This document shows positions 45,902 to 53,805 of a stretch of 64,000 nucleotides of DNA, piece after piece (the first letter of the stretch is position 1; the number at the start of each line of letters is the position of its first letter). The position numbers and the translations under genes are program-made. The notes beneath the pieces are model-generated. The model did no database searches, was not told the origin of the DNA, and saw only the letters and a program-made list of their open reading frames with translations. The stretch lies in contig DATAKL010000011.1 in assembly GCA_036261625.1 (NCBI GenBank), forward strand, positions 1 through 64,000, written 5' to 3'. Source of the DNA: JAAXKN01 sp036261625 (GTDB taxonomy: Bacteria; Bacteroidota; Ignavibacteria; Ignavibacteriales; SURF-24).

Positions 45902-46325
45902 TATATCGGAGTGTTTCTTCTTCAGTTTCCGGAATAACTTTAACGGCCTGTACAGGCATGGAATCGTCGTCAACAGAAACGAACGTCAGGAAAGCTGAGT
46001 TTGTGTGGACCCTGGTTCCCCTTTTGAAATTCTGTGCAAATACCTCTACTCCCACTTCGAGTGAAGTATTGAAAACCCTGTTTACACAGGCAGTTAAAGT
46101 TACTGCATCCCCCAGCCTTATGGGATGATGGAAATCTATTCTGTCGACCGAAGCCGTAACGCATACCCTGTTGCTGTGTTTTGCAGCTGACATTGCAGCG
46201 CAGATATCTATCCAGTGCATCAGCTGTCCGCCCAGTAGGTTGCCCAGCTGATTTGTATGATTAGGCAGTACCAGTTCGGTCATGGTTATAACAGATTCAG
46301 AAGCCTTTTTCCCCCCGGTTTCCAT
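45843..46325 (-). CDS. Acyl-CoA thioesterase, hotdog fold
   Basis: A cytoplasmic thioesterase of 160 residues related to YciA/BACH. The hotdog helix is NQLGNLLGGQLMHWIDICAA (about 22-41), with the catalytic Asn/Asp pair (N22, D37), followed by the VDRIDFHHPIRLGD strand (about 60-73). The C-terminal tail is charged. It starts 10 nt after bamD. Such enzymes hydrolyse medium- and long-chain acyl-CoA; why it is co-transcribed with envelope genes is not clear. Confidence 0.9.
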   Translation of the reverse strand: METGGKKASESVITMTELVLPNHTNQLGNLLGGQLMHWIDICAAMSAAKHSNRVCVTASVDRIDFHHPIRLGDAVTLTACVNRVFNTSLEVGVEVFAQNFKRGTRVHTNSAFLTFVSVDDDSMPVQAVKVIPETEEETLRYNEALQRRENRLKTRKPGSN

Positions 46326-46335
46326 AAATTACATC

Positions 46336-47082
46336 TCAGCCGTTTTTGTTTAGAGATTCCTGAAGCCTCTTAACTGCAGCTACATTCCCGTCGGAAGGGT
46401 AGCGCTGCAGAAATGAAGCAATTTCCTTCAGTGCGGTTTTATTTTCCTTAATCTGGACGAGTGTCCTGATCTTATTATATTGTGCCTGCGCGGCGAACTG
46501 GCTGTCGTGGTATGTATCGGTAACAAGGCTGTAGTAGAAAATTGCAGCCTCGTAGTATTCCATTTTCTCATAGATTTCGGCCGTATGGAATTCCTTTTCA
46601 GCCAGTTTATTGTTCAATTCCTTAATTTTTTTCTCAGCATCCGGGACCCTGGGGTCAGTCGGGAAGAAGTCGATAAAGGCCTGAAACTCCTCAATACTTT
46701 TGTTCGTATAGCGCTGATCGAGCTGAAAATTTGGAGAAAGCTGATAATAAGACTCGGCAAGCATGAACTGTGACTGAGGCACTAGTTTGCTTGCGGGTAT
46801 ATCTTTTATAAGGCGGCTGTATTCATAAGCCGCTAGAATGTATTCTCCTCTTTTGAAATGACTTTCGGCTAAATAATACTGTGCCTGATCTGTAACAACA
46901 CTCCCCGGAAACTGAAGCAGAATTGCCTGGAATTCATTGATTGCTTCCGGATAGTCGCCGTCGTTAAAGAGTTTCATTGCATAGTTCAGATGTTCATCTG
47001 CATTCATATTTGTTGTATTTACCGTGCTGGAGCAGCCCCACAAAGCAACAGATAAAATAGCCAAAGCCAAAAGTTTTTTCAT
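46336..47082 (-). CDS. bamD: Outer-membrane assembly lipoprotein BamD
   Basis: BamD is the essential TPR lipoprotein of the beta-barrel assembly machine. The 248-residue protein has a lipobox ending at Cys17 (VALWGCSS) and five TPR-like repeats (about 28-230), with the family pattern Y....L...GDYPEAI..F......P.S....QAQYYLAESHF. It heads the probable operon bamD, thioesterase, FG-GAP protein, protease and ccm genes. Length matches the family. Confidence 0.88.
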   Translation of the reverse strand: MKKLLALAILSVALWGCSSTVNTTNMNADEHLNYAMKLFNDGDYPEAINEFQAILLQFPGSVVTDQAQYYLAESHFKRGEYILAAYEYSRLIKDIPASKLVPQSQFMLAESYYQLSPNFQLDQRYTNKSIEEFQAFIDFFPTDPRVPDAEKKIKELNNKLAEKEFHTAEIYEKMEYYEAAIFYYSLVTDTYHDSQFAAQAQYNKIRTLVQIKENKTALKEIASFLQRYPSDGNVAAVKRLQESLNKNG

Positions 47083-47262
47083 ATATCCAAAGTATTGATT
47101 AGATAATAAATAATTAACAAAATTAAAGAAAAATGTGCCATCTTCAAAGGTAAAAGTTTATCATTAGCCAGGAAGCCGCACTGGGATTATAAACCTCAGG
47201 GCCCGATAAGTTCCTGCCCAGAGCTTTTTTCAGCCTTTTATGCCTTAGAACTCCGAAGGAGT

Positions 47263-47342
47263 TCAATGTCTATAGCCCTCAATGTCTATAGCCCTCAATG
47301 TCTATAGCCTTCAATGTCTATAGCCTTCAATGTCCATAGCCC
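47263..47342. repeat. Tandem array of five 16-bp units
   Basis: TCAATGTCTATAGCCC is repeated five times (47263, 47279, 47295, 47311, 47327) with at most one or two changes per unit. It ends at the stop codon of the next minus-strand gene. A hairpin GAACTCC/GGAGTTC (47248-47264) sits immediately before it. It resembles palindromic-repeat flanks (TCTATAGCCC) that have expanded by slippage. Confidence 0.9.
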
Positions 47343-48019
47343 TATTTGCTTCTTACCGTAAAGAACAGGTATACAGCAACGGCGGCGGTTCCAAGGGCCA
47401 CAACAGGCTCCCACAATGTGGAAAAAAGAGGTTCAGAAGGTATGTTCCCCCTCGTAAAAGGAATTGACGCATCCTCAAGCTGCCTCAAGTCTTCATACAA
47501 AACAGTATCCCTAGCCGTAAAAGTGAAATTCTCCGCCTTCCTGACCACCCCTTTTTGGGCCAGAACATAGCTTCCGCTGAGGCTGACGGTCCTTTCGGCC
47601 TTGTAGCTCCCGAAAAGCCCGTGCCTGAAAAGATCTGAATAGTTCACCTTTGCCTGGTCGATTGTTAAATCCAGTGAAGGCGCCAGACTGTCTCCTGCAA
47701 GGAGGACATCCTTACCCTCCTGCTTTAAATCCTGTATAATTCTGGTTCTGAAAACTGAATAGCCTTCAGTCAGGTTAAGCCTCAGATAGACCTGATTATC
47801 CTCTTTGGGTGCTGCCCTCAGGACTTTAACAACAGAAGAATCCGCAAGTTTGTAGAAAACTTCAAGATTGGTTAAACTCTGTGAAAAAACCTGAGCGGGA
47901 GCAAGCAGGCAAAAAACGAGGCTTAAAGCAGCCAGAGCTTTAAGCCCCTCAGATGAAAAAACCCGAAAGAAGTTAAAACCTGTTACTTTTAATTTCATTC
48001 TCCTTTTATAAAAACTCAT
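47342..48019 (-). CDS. Predicted membrane or secreted protein, unknown
   Basis: No family recognised. From the ATG at 48019 it has 225 residues: a signal peptide or anchor (about 26-46, LAALSLVFCLLAPAQVFSQ), a soluble beta-rich domain (about 47-190) and a C-terminal membrane span (about 203-220) ending in a basic RSK tail. Other possible starts are GTG at 48043 and ATG at 47998; AAGGAG lies too close to the latter. The gene starts 44 nt after gdhA on the same strand. The topology suggests a periplasmic domain tethered by its tail. Confidence 0.65.
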   Translation of the reverse strand: MSFYKRRMKLKVTGFNFFRVFSSEGLKALAALSLVFCLLAPAQVFSQSLTNLEVFYKLADSSVVKVLRAAPKEDNQVYLRLNLTEGYSVFRTRIIQDLKQEGKDVLLAGDSLAPSLDLTIDQAKVNYSDLFRHGLFGSYKAERTVSLSGSYVLAQKGVVRKAENFTFTARDTVLYEDLRQLEDASIPFTRGNIPSEPLFSTLWEPVVALGTAAVAVYLFFTVRSK

Positions 48020-48062
48020 TTGACTCACTTTTTGGTGGAACACTGACTACAGCTAATTATCT

Positions 48063-49343
48063 TCAGCCATATATACCGCGTATTTTAAGCGTACTGGCTA
48101 CTTTATTTATTGCAAGCACATAGGCCCCGAGCCTTAAGGATACATTATATTTTTCCGCATGATGGTAAACGTTGTCGAAAGCCTCGTGCATCATCCTTTC
48201 AAGACGCTCGTTCACACGCTCAAGCGACCAGAAGTAGCCGGTACGGTCCTGCACCCATTCGAAATAAGAGACCGTAACGCCGCCGGCGTTGGCGAGTATA
48301 TCAGGAATAACAAGTATCCCCTTTTCTTCCAGTATCGGGTCGGCCAGAGAGGTTGTTGGGCCGTTGGCGCCTTCTGTAATAATCTTACAGCGCAGGCGGG
48401 AAGCGTTATGCCTTGTAATCTGGTCCTCCTTTGCCGCCGGGACGAGCAGGTCGCATTTTAGTTCAAGCAGATCCTCATGGCTGATACTTTCAGCCTCGGG
48501 ATAGCCTGTAAGCACCTTGTTTTTGGCATAATAATCCATCACCTGCGGAATACTGAGCCCGCGGCTGTTATATATAGAGCCGCTTATGTCGCCCAGTCCA
48601 ATGATCTTAATACCCTTTTCAAATAACAGTCCGGCCGATACGGAGCCCACGTTTCCGAAGCCCTGGACTACGGCCTGGGCCGATTCGGGGTTAATCCCTT
48701 TTTTCTTCAGGGCCGCCAGGGATACCATCATTACTCCGCGTCCTGTAGCTTCCCTTCTTCCGAGTGAGCCGCCCAGTATAAGAGGTTTACCCGTAACTAC
48801 AGCTCTTGTAGTAGTTTTTGTATGCATGCTGTAGGTATCCATTACCCAGGCCATAATCTGCTCATTCGTATTCATATCGGGCGCCGGGATATCTTTCTCA
48901 GGGCCGAAAACATCGAGCAGATTGGAAGTAAACCTGCGCGTCAGTCTTTCAAGCTCATTCATGCTAAGCTTCGAAGGGTCGCATCTGATGCCCCCCTTGG
49001 CGCCTCCGAACGGGATATTCACGACGGCGCATTTCCAGGTCATCCAGGCAGCCAGGGCCTTCATTTCATCCAGATTCACGTCAGGAGCAAACCGGAGCCC
49101 CCCTTTGGAAGGCCCGAGTATATCGTTATGGATTACGCGGTAGCCTTCGAAGACCTGGATTTCTCCGTTATCCATTATTATAGGAATTGAGGTAATAACC
49201 TGTTTAACTGGGGATTTTAAGTACTGATAAGCGCCATTTTCAAGGCCCAGGATCCGAGCTGCTTTCTCAAACCGGGCCATCATAGATTCAAACGGATTCT
49301 CTTTGTCTGTAATAGGAGCGGGTTCTTTATAAGTATGTTCCAT
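48063..49343 (-). CDS. gdhA: Glutamate dehydrogenase (Glu/Leu/Phe/Val family)
   Basis: It interconverts glutamate with 2-oxoglutarate and ammonia. The ATG at 49343 is chosen because AGGAG lies seven bases upstream; a GTG five codons earlier is less likely. The 426-residue protein has KGGLRF (substrate binding), PFGGAKGGIRCD with the catalytic Lys (about 106), and a Rossmann fold with QGFGNVGSVSAGL (about 227-239). Length and C-terminal helix are typical of NAD-type hexameric enzymes. Coenzyme choice cannot be read with certainty. Confidence 0.94.
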   Translation of the reverse strand: MEHTYKEPAPITDKENPFESMMARFEKAARILGLENGAYQYLKSPVKQVITSIPIIMDNGEIQVFEGYRVIHNDILGPSKGGLRFAPDVNLDEMKALAAWMTWKCAVVNIPFGGAKGGIRCDPSKLSMNELERLTRRFTSNLLDVFGPEKDIPAPDMNTNEQIMAWVMDTYSMHTKTTTRAVVTGKPLILGGSLGRREATGRGVMMVSLAALKKKGINPESAQAVVQGFGNVGSVSAGLLFEKGIKIIGLGDISGSIYNSRGLSIPQVMDYYAKNKVLTGYPEAESISHEDLLELKCDLLVPAAKEDQITRHNASRLRCKIITEGANGPTTSLADPILEEKGILVIPDILANAGGVTVSYFEWVQDRTGYFWSLERVNERLERMMHEAFDNVYHHAEKYNVSLRLGAYVLAINKVASTLKIRGIYG

Positions 49344-50240
49344 CTTATAACTCCTCACATGTTAAACTTCTCTATAATATAAATAATATTCCGGGAAGCT
49401 GATAGCAACAATATTAAAAAAAGGATAAAATTCCAAACAATTTCATGGATACACAGTCCGGGATAGATTGCTGGAGAAAGCAGCACCGGGCTGAAGCCAA
49501 AGAGAGAGAACAGCACCCCCGAACTCAGGGTCAACCTGAAATGAAAACAGAGCCTATAGAGTTACGCCGCGCCTGCCGTCGGGCACGGCAATCACTAAGC
49601 CCGACTCACAGTCGGGCTTAGTGATTGCGTAATTTAAGATTCTCAGATTTCATCGGATTTTGAATGTGGGCAGAAAGCATGTCCGATTTGTGTTTACACC
49701 ATAGGCTCCGGTGTGCGTGGGATTGCCTCCCAAGGGTTCAGCCACCCGACTGAGTAGGGTTCCTGCACCCCAGGGCTGCAGATATAAGCCTGCGAAGCGG
49801 TTTTATGTGGAGCTTATTTAGTTCTGTCCGTTACTTCCAGGAGCGTCAGAATTACTCCGGTAAGAAGTTCAAGCGCATGCTCAAAATGCGGCCTCGTCTC
49901 AAGCCCGGGGAAAATGCTGAAGAAGTTTTTACCCGTAAAATACTCCGCTCTTCGTTCCACATCCCGGCAAAAGCCGGGTTTACTTTTTTGATGTTGAACT
50001 GCGTGTCCATGTATACAAGTTTTCCTGCAGCCGCTTTCATAAGGGTATTTTACGCTGCATGGAGACAATTCGACCCATAAAATTTGTCTTTGATTTATCC
50101 AGCATTTATCTTTATAATTGTGTCACCTGAAATATTATTCACTCTAGACCATACTGCGATTACCGCTAAATTGTGCCCCGTCGGAAAGACATTTTACAGG
50201 TAACCGGAAATAAATTTTTAGTTATAAAAGTGAGGAATTA
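49344..50240. other. Intergenic region with decayed repeats and a pseudogene
   Basis: 897 bp without an intact gene. It holds a perfect hairpin (ATCACTAAGCCCGAC, 49591-49605, with 49611-49625) followed by TGCGTAA and an ATTCTCAGATTTCAT flank like that at 566-625. A GACTGAGTAGGG...GCACCC block (49748-49790) is homologous to 249-290. A frameshifted PAS-domain remnant lies at 49805-50060. The last 180 bp should include the promoter of the nucleotidyltransferase gene. Confidence 0.65.
49805..50060 (-). pseudogene. Broken PAS-domain fragment
   Basis: Two minus-strand frames together read as one PAS domain. The first gives AAGKLVYMDTQFNIKKVNPAFAGMWN, a canonical PAS strand. After a one-base frame change near 49950 the other frame gives FTGKNFFSIFPGLETRPHFE followed by HALELLTGVILTLLEVTDRT, the rest of a PAS domain. 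Neither frame is complete and no kinase or cyclase domain follows. This is probably the relic of a sensor gene disrupted within a repeat-rich gap. Confidence 0.55.
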
Positions 50241-51749
50241 ATGGAATTAAAAGAAGTATCCGGAAGCGTTCAGGAAACCGTTGAAGAACTCTCTTCCGGG
50301 TTCAATTACGATTACAAGGAAGTTGCCATTATTCTGGCAGCCGGACACGGGAAAAGAATTAAATCGCAGACCTCTAAAATGCTCCATGAGATCTGGGGCG
50401 TTCCCACGGTTGAAAGGGTCTACAACGCCTGCCGAAAGGCATTAAACGGGCTGAATATTCTTCTGGTTGTGGGCATTAAAGCAAAAGACGTTATGCAGGT
50501 TATCGGTAAAAGGGAAAGCACTCTCTTTGCATTCCAGGAACAGCAGAACGGTACAGGACACGCAGTGCAGGTTGCTTTGGAGAAAATCGTACCTGAAAAA
50601 TACGAAGGAACCGTCTATGTTCTGCCTGGCGATATGGGGCTTATTGACGCTGAGACAATTTCAATGTTCCGCGACGAATTCCGCCGCTCAGGAAGCGATA
50701 TGATGGTACTGACTGGCATCTACGAGGGCGACCCGAAATTAAACAGCTACGGCAGAATTGTCCGCGTCAAAGAAACTGACGCCCTTGGCAACCCTTCAGG
50801 CCAGGACTTCGGAAGGGTTATTGAAATTATTGAACATAAGGATATACTTCACCTCGATGAGAACAAACCTTATGAACTTTTCTATAATAACAGGAAATAC
50901 TGCTACTCCAAGGAGGAACTCATTAATAATAATGAGTTTAACTCGGGCGTCTATGCATTCGACTACAAGAAACTTATCAGACTGGTTTCTAAACTAAGCA
51001 GCAATAACGTCCAGAAGGAAATTTATATAACAGACCTGATCGACCTTTTCAATAAAAGCGGCTATTCTGTAAATGCCGTTAGCCCGAAAGAGCAGTACGT
51101 TCTCATGGGCTTTAACAATAAATCGGTCTTAAGGGAAATGGATGCCGTTGCACGCGAGAACGCTTACGAGAAGCTCAAGGACGTTATTGAAATTGCTGAC
51201 CCCGACGACTTCTTTATAGACGAAAGCGTAATTGAAGAGATCCTGGAAATGGACAGCAGGGGTATTCCGCTCGATATTAAAATCGGCAAAGGTGTTTATA
51301 TAGGTAAAGGCGTAAAGCTTAACTATAATCTTACTTTGAAGAAAAATACCTTCGTAAACTGCAACGTCACCTTCGGCAAGAACGTAACCATATGGGAAAA
51401 TGTCCACCTTTCATGCTTCCCGAACCAGACATTCATTGTCGGCGATAACGTTGAAATCCTCTGGGGCGATATCATTAAGGGAAATATCATCATCGGCGAT
51501 AATTCAGTTATTGAATCCAGTGTCAACATGACCGGCAGCGACGAGCACCCCCTTGTAATAGGGAAAAACGTCCTTATCAAGGGTACAAGCTACATTTTCG
51601 GTTCAGTAATTGAAGACGATATCTTTATTGAGCACAGCGTGCTTATTAGGAAAAAAGTGGAAAGGCTCTTTAAGAAAGACGGCAGCATTCAGAAGGTACG
51701 CTTCTACCTCCCGATGCCCGAAGGAGCCGATACGATAGAAGACCTCTAA
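50241..51749 (+). CDS. GlmU-like sugar nucleotidyltransferase
   Basis: A 502-residue protein with an N-terminal nucleotidyltransferase (about 26-290: ILAAGHGKRIKSQTSKMLHE, then QEQQNGTGHAV and PGDMGLI) and a C-terminal left-handed beta-helix of hexapeptide repeats (about 350-475). The first half matches the UTP:GlcNAc-1-P uridylyltransferase part of GlmU. The helix lacks the usual GlmU acetyltransferase signatures (no recognisable NYDGxxK), so it may perform only nucleotidyl transfer. GAGGAA lies before the ATG. The substrate sugar is inferred, not shown. Confidence 0.82.
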   Translation: MELKEVSGSVQETVEELSSGFNYDYKEVAIILAAGHGKRIKSQTSKMLHEIWGVPTVERVYNACRKALNGLNILLVVGIKAKDVMQVIGKRESTLFAFQEQQNGTGHAVQVALEKIVPEKYEGTVYVLPGDMGLIDAETISMFRDEFRRSGSDMMVLTGIYEGDPKLNSYGRIVRVKETDALGNPSGQDFGRVIEIIEHKDILHLDENKPYELFYNNRKYCYSKEELINNNEFNSGVYAFDYKKLIRLVSKLSSNNVQKEIYITDLIDLFNKSGYSVNAVSPKEQYVLMGFNNKSVLREMDAVARENAYEKLKDVIEIADPDDFFIDESVIEEILEMDSRGIPLDIKIGKGVYIGKGVKLNYNLTLKKNTFVNCNVTFGKNVTIWENVHLSCFPNQTFIVGDNVEILWGDIIKGNIIIGDNSVIESSVNMTGSDEHPLVIGKNVLIKGTSYIFGSVIEDDIFIEHSVLIRKKVERLFKKDGSIQKVRFYLPMPEGADTIEDL

Positions 51750-51778
51750 AAACTGAAAAATAACAGGTGCAGAAAATA

Positions 51779-51815
51779 AAAAAAGCAATGTAGACATAAC
51801 ATACATTGCTTTTTT
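51779..51815. terminator. Bidirectional terminator
   Basis: A 14-bp perfect stem (51779-51792 with 51802-51815, core GCAATGTA) with a 9-nt loop and A/T flanks, between the convergent nucleotidyltransferase and rpsT genes. Confidence 0.92.
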
Positions 51816-51837
51816 AATTTCTTAAAAGAAAAAAAGC

Positions 51838-52122
51838 TTATTCTGCAGTCGGAGCAGGTGCAGCAGCAGAATTCAATTTATTTACGTGCCTGGTCAGTGC
51901 AGATTTTCTTCTGGCTGCGGTATTCTTGTGTAATCTGCCTTTGCATACATTCTTATCAATAAGAGCAACTGCTTCTTTGTAGCTTGTACCGACTTCAGAT
52001 GCTTCCTCAGTAGTTAAAACTTTCTTTACTAAAGTCTTAATCTTTGAAGTAGCAGCTTTATTCTCAACTCTTCTTTTTTCGCTGACCTTAATTCTTTTTT
52101 TCGCTGACTTATGATGAGCCAT
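51838..52122 (-). CDS. rpsT: 30S ribosomal protein S20
   Basis: A 94-residue basic protein opening MAHHKSAKKRIKVSEKRR, the typical S20 start, with the conserved RLHKNTAARRKSALTRHVN segment (about 63-81). It binds 16S rRNA. An AAGGTAAGAGATGG-type leader precedes the start. It is a single-gene unit with its own terminator, as in most bacteria. Confidence 0.96.
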   Translation of the reverse strand: MAHHKSAKKRIKVSEKRRVENKAATSKIKTLVKKVLTTEEASEVGTSYKEAVALIDKNVCKGRLHKNTAARRKSALTRHVNKLNSAAAPAPTAE

Positions 52123-52233
52123 CTCTTACCTTAAATTTTTTATTTTGAAAATTAAATATATACATTTACTGATTTTATGTCAACTTTATACTATTTTTTT
52201 GCTGACAAATATTTTCCTTGGGTTACGGCCTCT

Positions 52234-52998
52234 TTAAGGGGTTTTTCCCTTAATTTTTTTAACTTCCTGAAGTATTTCGGGCAGAATCTCACCGGCTTTT
52301 CCAAGGAGAACATAGTCTGCCATGGGTGAAAGTTCAGTTTCCTCCAGGTTTATCTCCACAAGGAACGCTCCCAGCCTTTTAGCCAACAGGGGGATCCTGG
52401 CTGCCGGGTAGACAACGGCCGAGGTCCCAATGGCAAACATGACGTCGCATTTTTCAGCCGCATCTTCCGACCGTGAGTAATCCTCCCCGGGCAGCATCTC
52501 ACCGAACCATACGATATCTGGCCTAATGAGTCCTCCGCATTTTTGACACCTGGGCACCTTATTATCCTCCGGTGCGGAAGCAAAGTCGGGGGAATTATAA
52601 GGCGTACGGCACTCGATGCAGTAGTTTCTTTCAATGTTGCCGTGAAGCTCATAAACCTTCAGGCTTCCTGCCCTGCGGTGCAGATTATCCACATTCTGTG
52701 TAACAACGACTGCATCTTTGAAGCAGTTCTGCATTTCGGCAATTGCCAGGTGTGCAGGGTTAGGCTTCGAATTATGAATAATATGCCTGCGGTACTGATA
52801 CCACTCCCAGACGCGGTCGGGATTTTTTAAGAAAGCGTCGAAATTTGCCAATTCCTCAGGTTTCAGCTTATTCCAGATGCCGTCTGTACCGCGGAAAGTG
52901 GAAATTCCGCTTTCGGCAGAGATGCCGGCTCCGGTAAAGAAGACCACGCGTTCGGCTTCCTTTAATACCTCCAGAAAATCCCTCCTGAAACTCCTCAC
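52234..52998 (-). CDS. cobB: NAD-dependent protein deacylase (sirtuin)
   Basis: A Sir2-family enzyme of 254 residues. It has the NAD site GAGISAESGI (about 23-32), TQNVDNLHRRAG (about 108-119) with the catalytic His in ELHGN, and a zinc site of four Cys (CIEC, then CQKC). It removes acetyl or acyl groups from lysine using NAD. The start is GTG at 52998, after a GGGGGC stretch; no nearby ATG is in frame. It is the last gene of a three-gene unit with the TPR protein and OB/HD nuclease. The symbol follows the bacterial class; acyl preference is unknown. Confidence 0.92.
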   Translation of the reverse strand: MRSFRRDFLEVLKEAERVVFFTGAGISAESGISTFRGTDGIWNKLKPEELANFDAFLKNPDRVWEWYQYRRHIIHNSKPNPAHLAIAEMQNCFKDAVVVTQNVDNLHRRAGSLKVYELHGNIERNYCIECRTPYNSPDFASAPEDNKVPRCQKCGGLIRPDIVWFGEMLPGEDYSRSEDAAEKCDVMFAIGTSAVVYPAARIPLLAKRLGAFLVEINLEETELSPMADYVLLGKAGEILPEILQEVKKIKGKTP

Positions 52999-53028
52999 AT
53001 TGCCCCCATTAACATTTGGACTGCAAGT

Positions 53029-53793
53029 TTATTCGTTCCTGATTTTTTCCATGAGGACTTTCGATTCGGCAAGAAACTTGTCGTCATCCTGGTTAGCCTT
53101 GGGCGACTTCTGGAGTTTTGCAAGACTATCCTTTGCCTTACCATATTCCTCATTTTCAATATATGCTTTTGCAAGGTCAAGATAAAACATCCTGAAATTG
53201 GGATACATATCCACCGATTTCTTCAGCTCCTTTTCAGCAACACCCATATCCCCCCAGCCGAGTCCCAACGGGAGCCTGACCAGGTAGGCTTTTTCGCATA
53301 CTTTAAGGTGCGTGCGCCCTAAGACGTAATGGGAAACAGCCTGAACGTAGCTTCCACCGTTGCCCAGGGCTATAGATTTTTCAGCATCGGCTTTAACCTT
53401 GTTAACAAGTCCTATTACAGAAAACACACCTTTGAATAGGGCCATCTTGCCGTTGGCTATTGCCCTTCTGATATAAGCAACCGATTTATCGGGGGCAAGC
53501 CTGACAGCCTTTTCGGCATAGTCTAAAGCCGTCTGGTACTTCGCCTGCTGCTCCTGACCCGACATGTGGTCTGCCATATCGACATATGTGCGGCTTAAGC
53601 GCCAGGTGACTTCCCAGTTATTCGGCGAAAGCTTGTCGGCCTTTTGAAGAGTCTCGAGGGCCTTCTGGTTGTTGAACTGCTCTTCGGCATATTTGTCGGT
53701 AGTTTTAAGGAGATCCTGCAGGTTCTCTGCGCTTACTGACTGCGTGAGAGCTATTAAGAAAATAACAAGTAAGAAAGTAATTTTTCTTTTCAT
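53029..53793 (-). CDS. Secreted TPR-repeat protein
   Basis: A 254-residue periplasmic protein with a signal peptide (about 1-22, ending SVSA). TPR-like helices run from about 30 to 240 (NWEVTWRLSRTYVDMADHM, YQTALDYAEKAVRLAPDKS, EKSIALGNGGSYVQAVSHYVLG). It resembles the regulator-of-microtubule-dynamics-type TPR family seen in Bacteroidota and Ignavibacteria. It lies between the nuclease and sirtuin genes with short gaps. No specific role is evident. Confidence 0.8.
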   Translation of the reverse strand: MKRKITFLLVIFLIALTQSVSAENLQDLLKTTDKYAEEQFNNQKALETLQKADKLSPNNWEVTWRLSRTYVDMADHMSGQEQQAKYQTALDYAEKAVRLAPDKSVAYIRRAIANGKMALFKGVFSVIGLVNKVKADAEKSIALGNGGSYVQAVSHYVLGRTHLKVCEKAYLVRLPLGLGWGDMGVAEKELKKSVDMYPNFRMFYLDLAKAYIENEEYGKAKDSLAKLQKSPKANQDDDKFLAESKVLMEKIRNE

Positions 53794-53805
53794 GGCCTTA
53801 TTCCT

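Noticed and set aside
47263..47342. Possible CRISPR array
   Set aside because: Units are contiguous with no spacers and only 16 bp long; it is a simple tandem repeat.
49814..50068. 84-codon frame on the minus strand as an intact gene
   Set aside because: Only its second half looks coding, and the matching first half lies in another frame, so it is better read as a frameshifted PAS relic.
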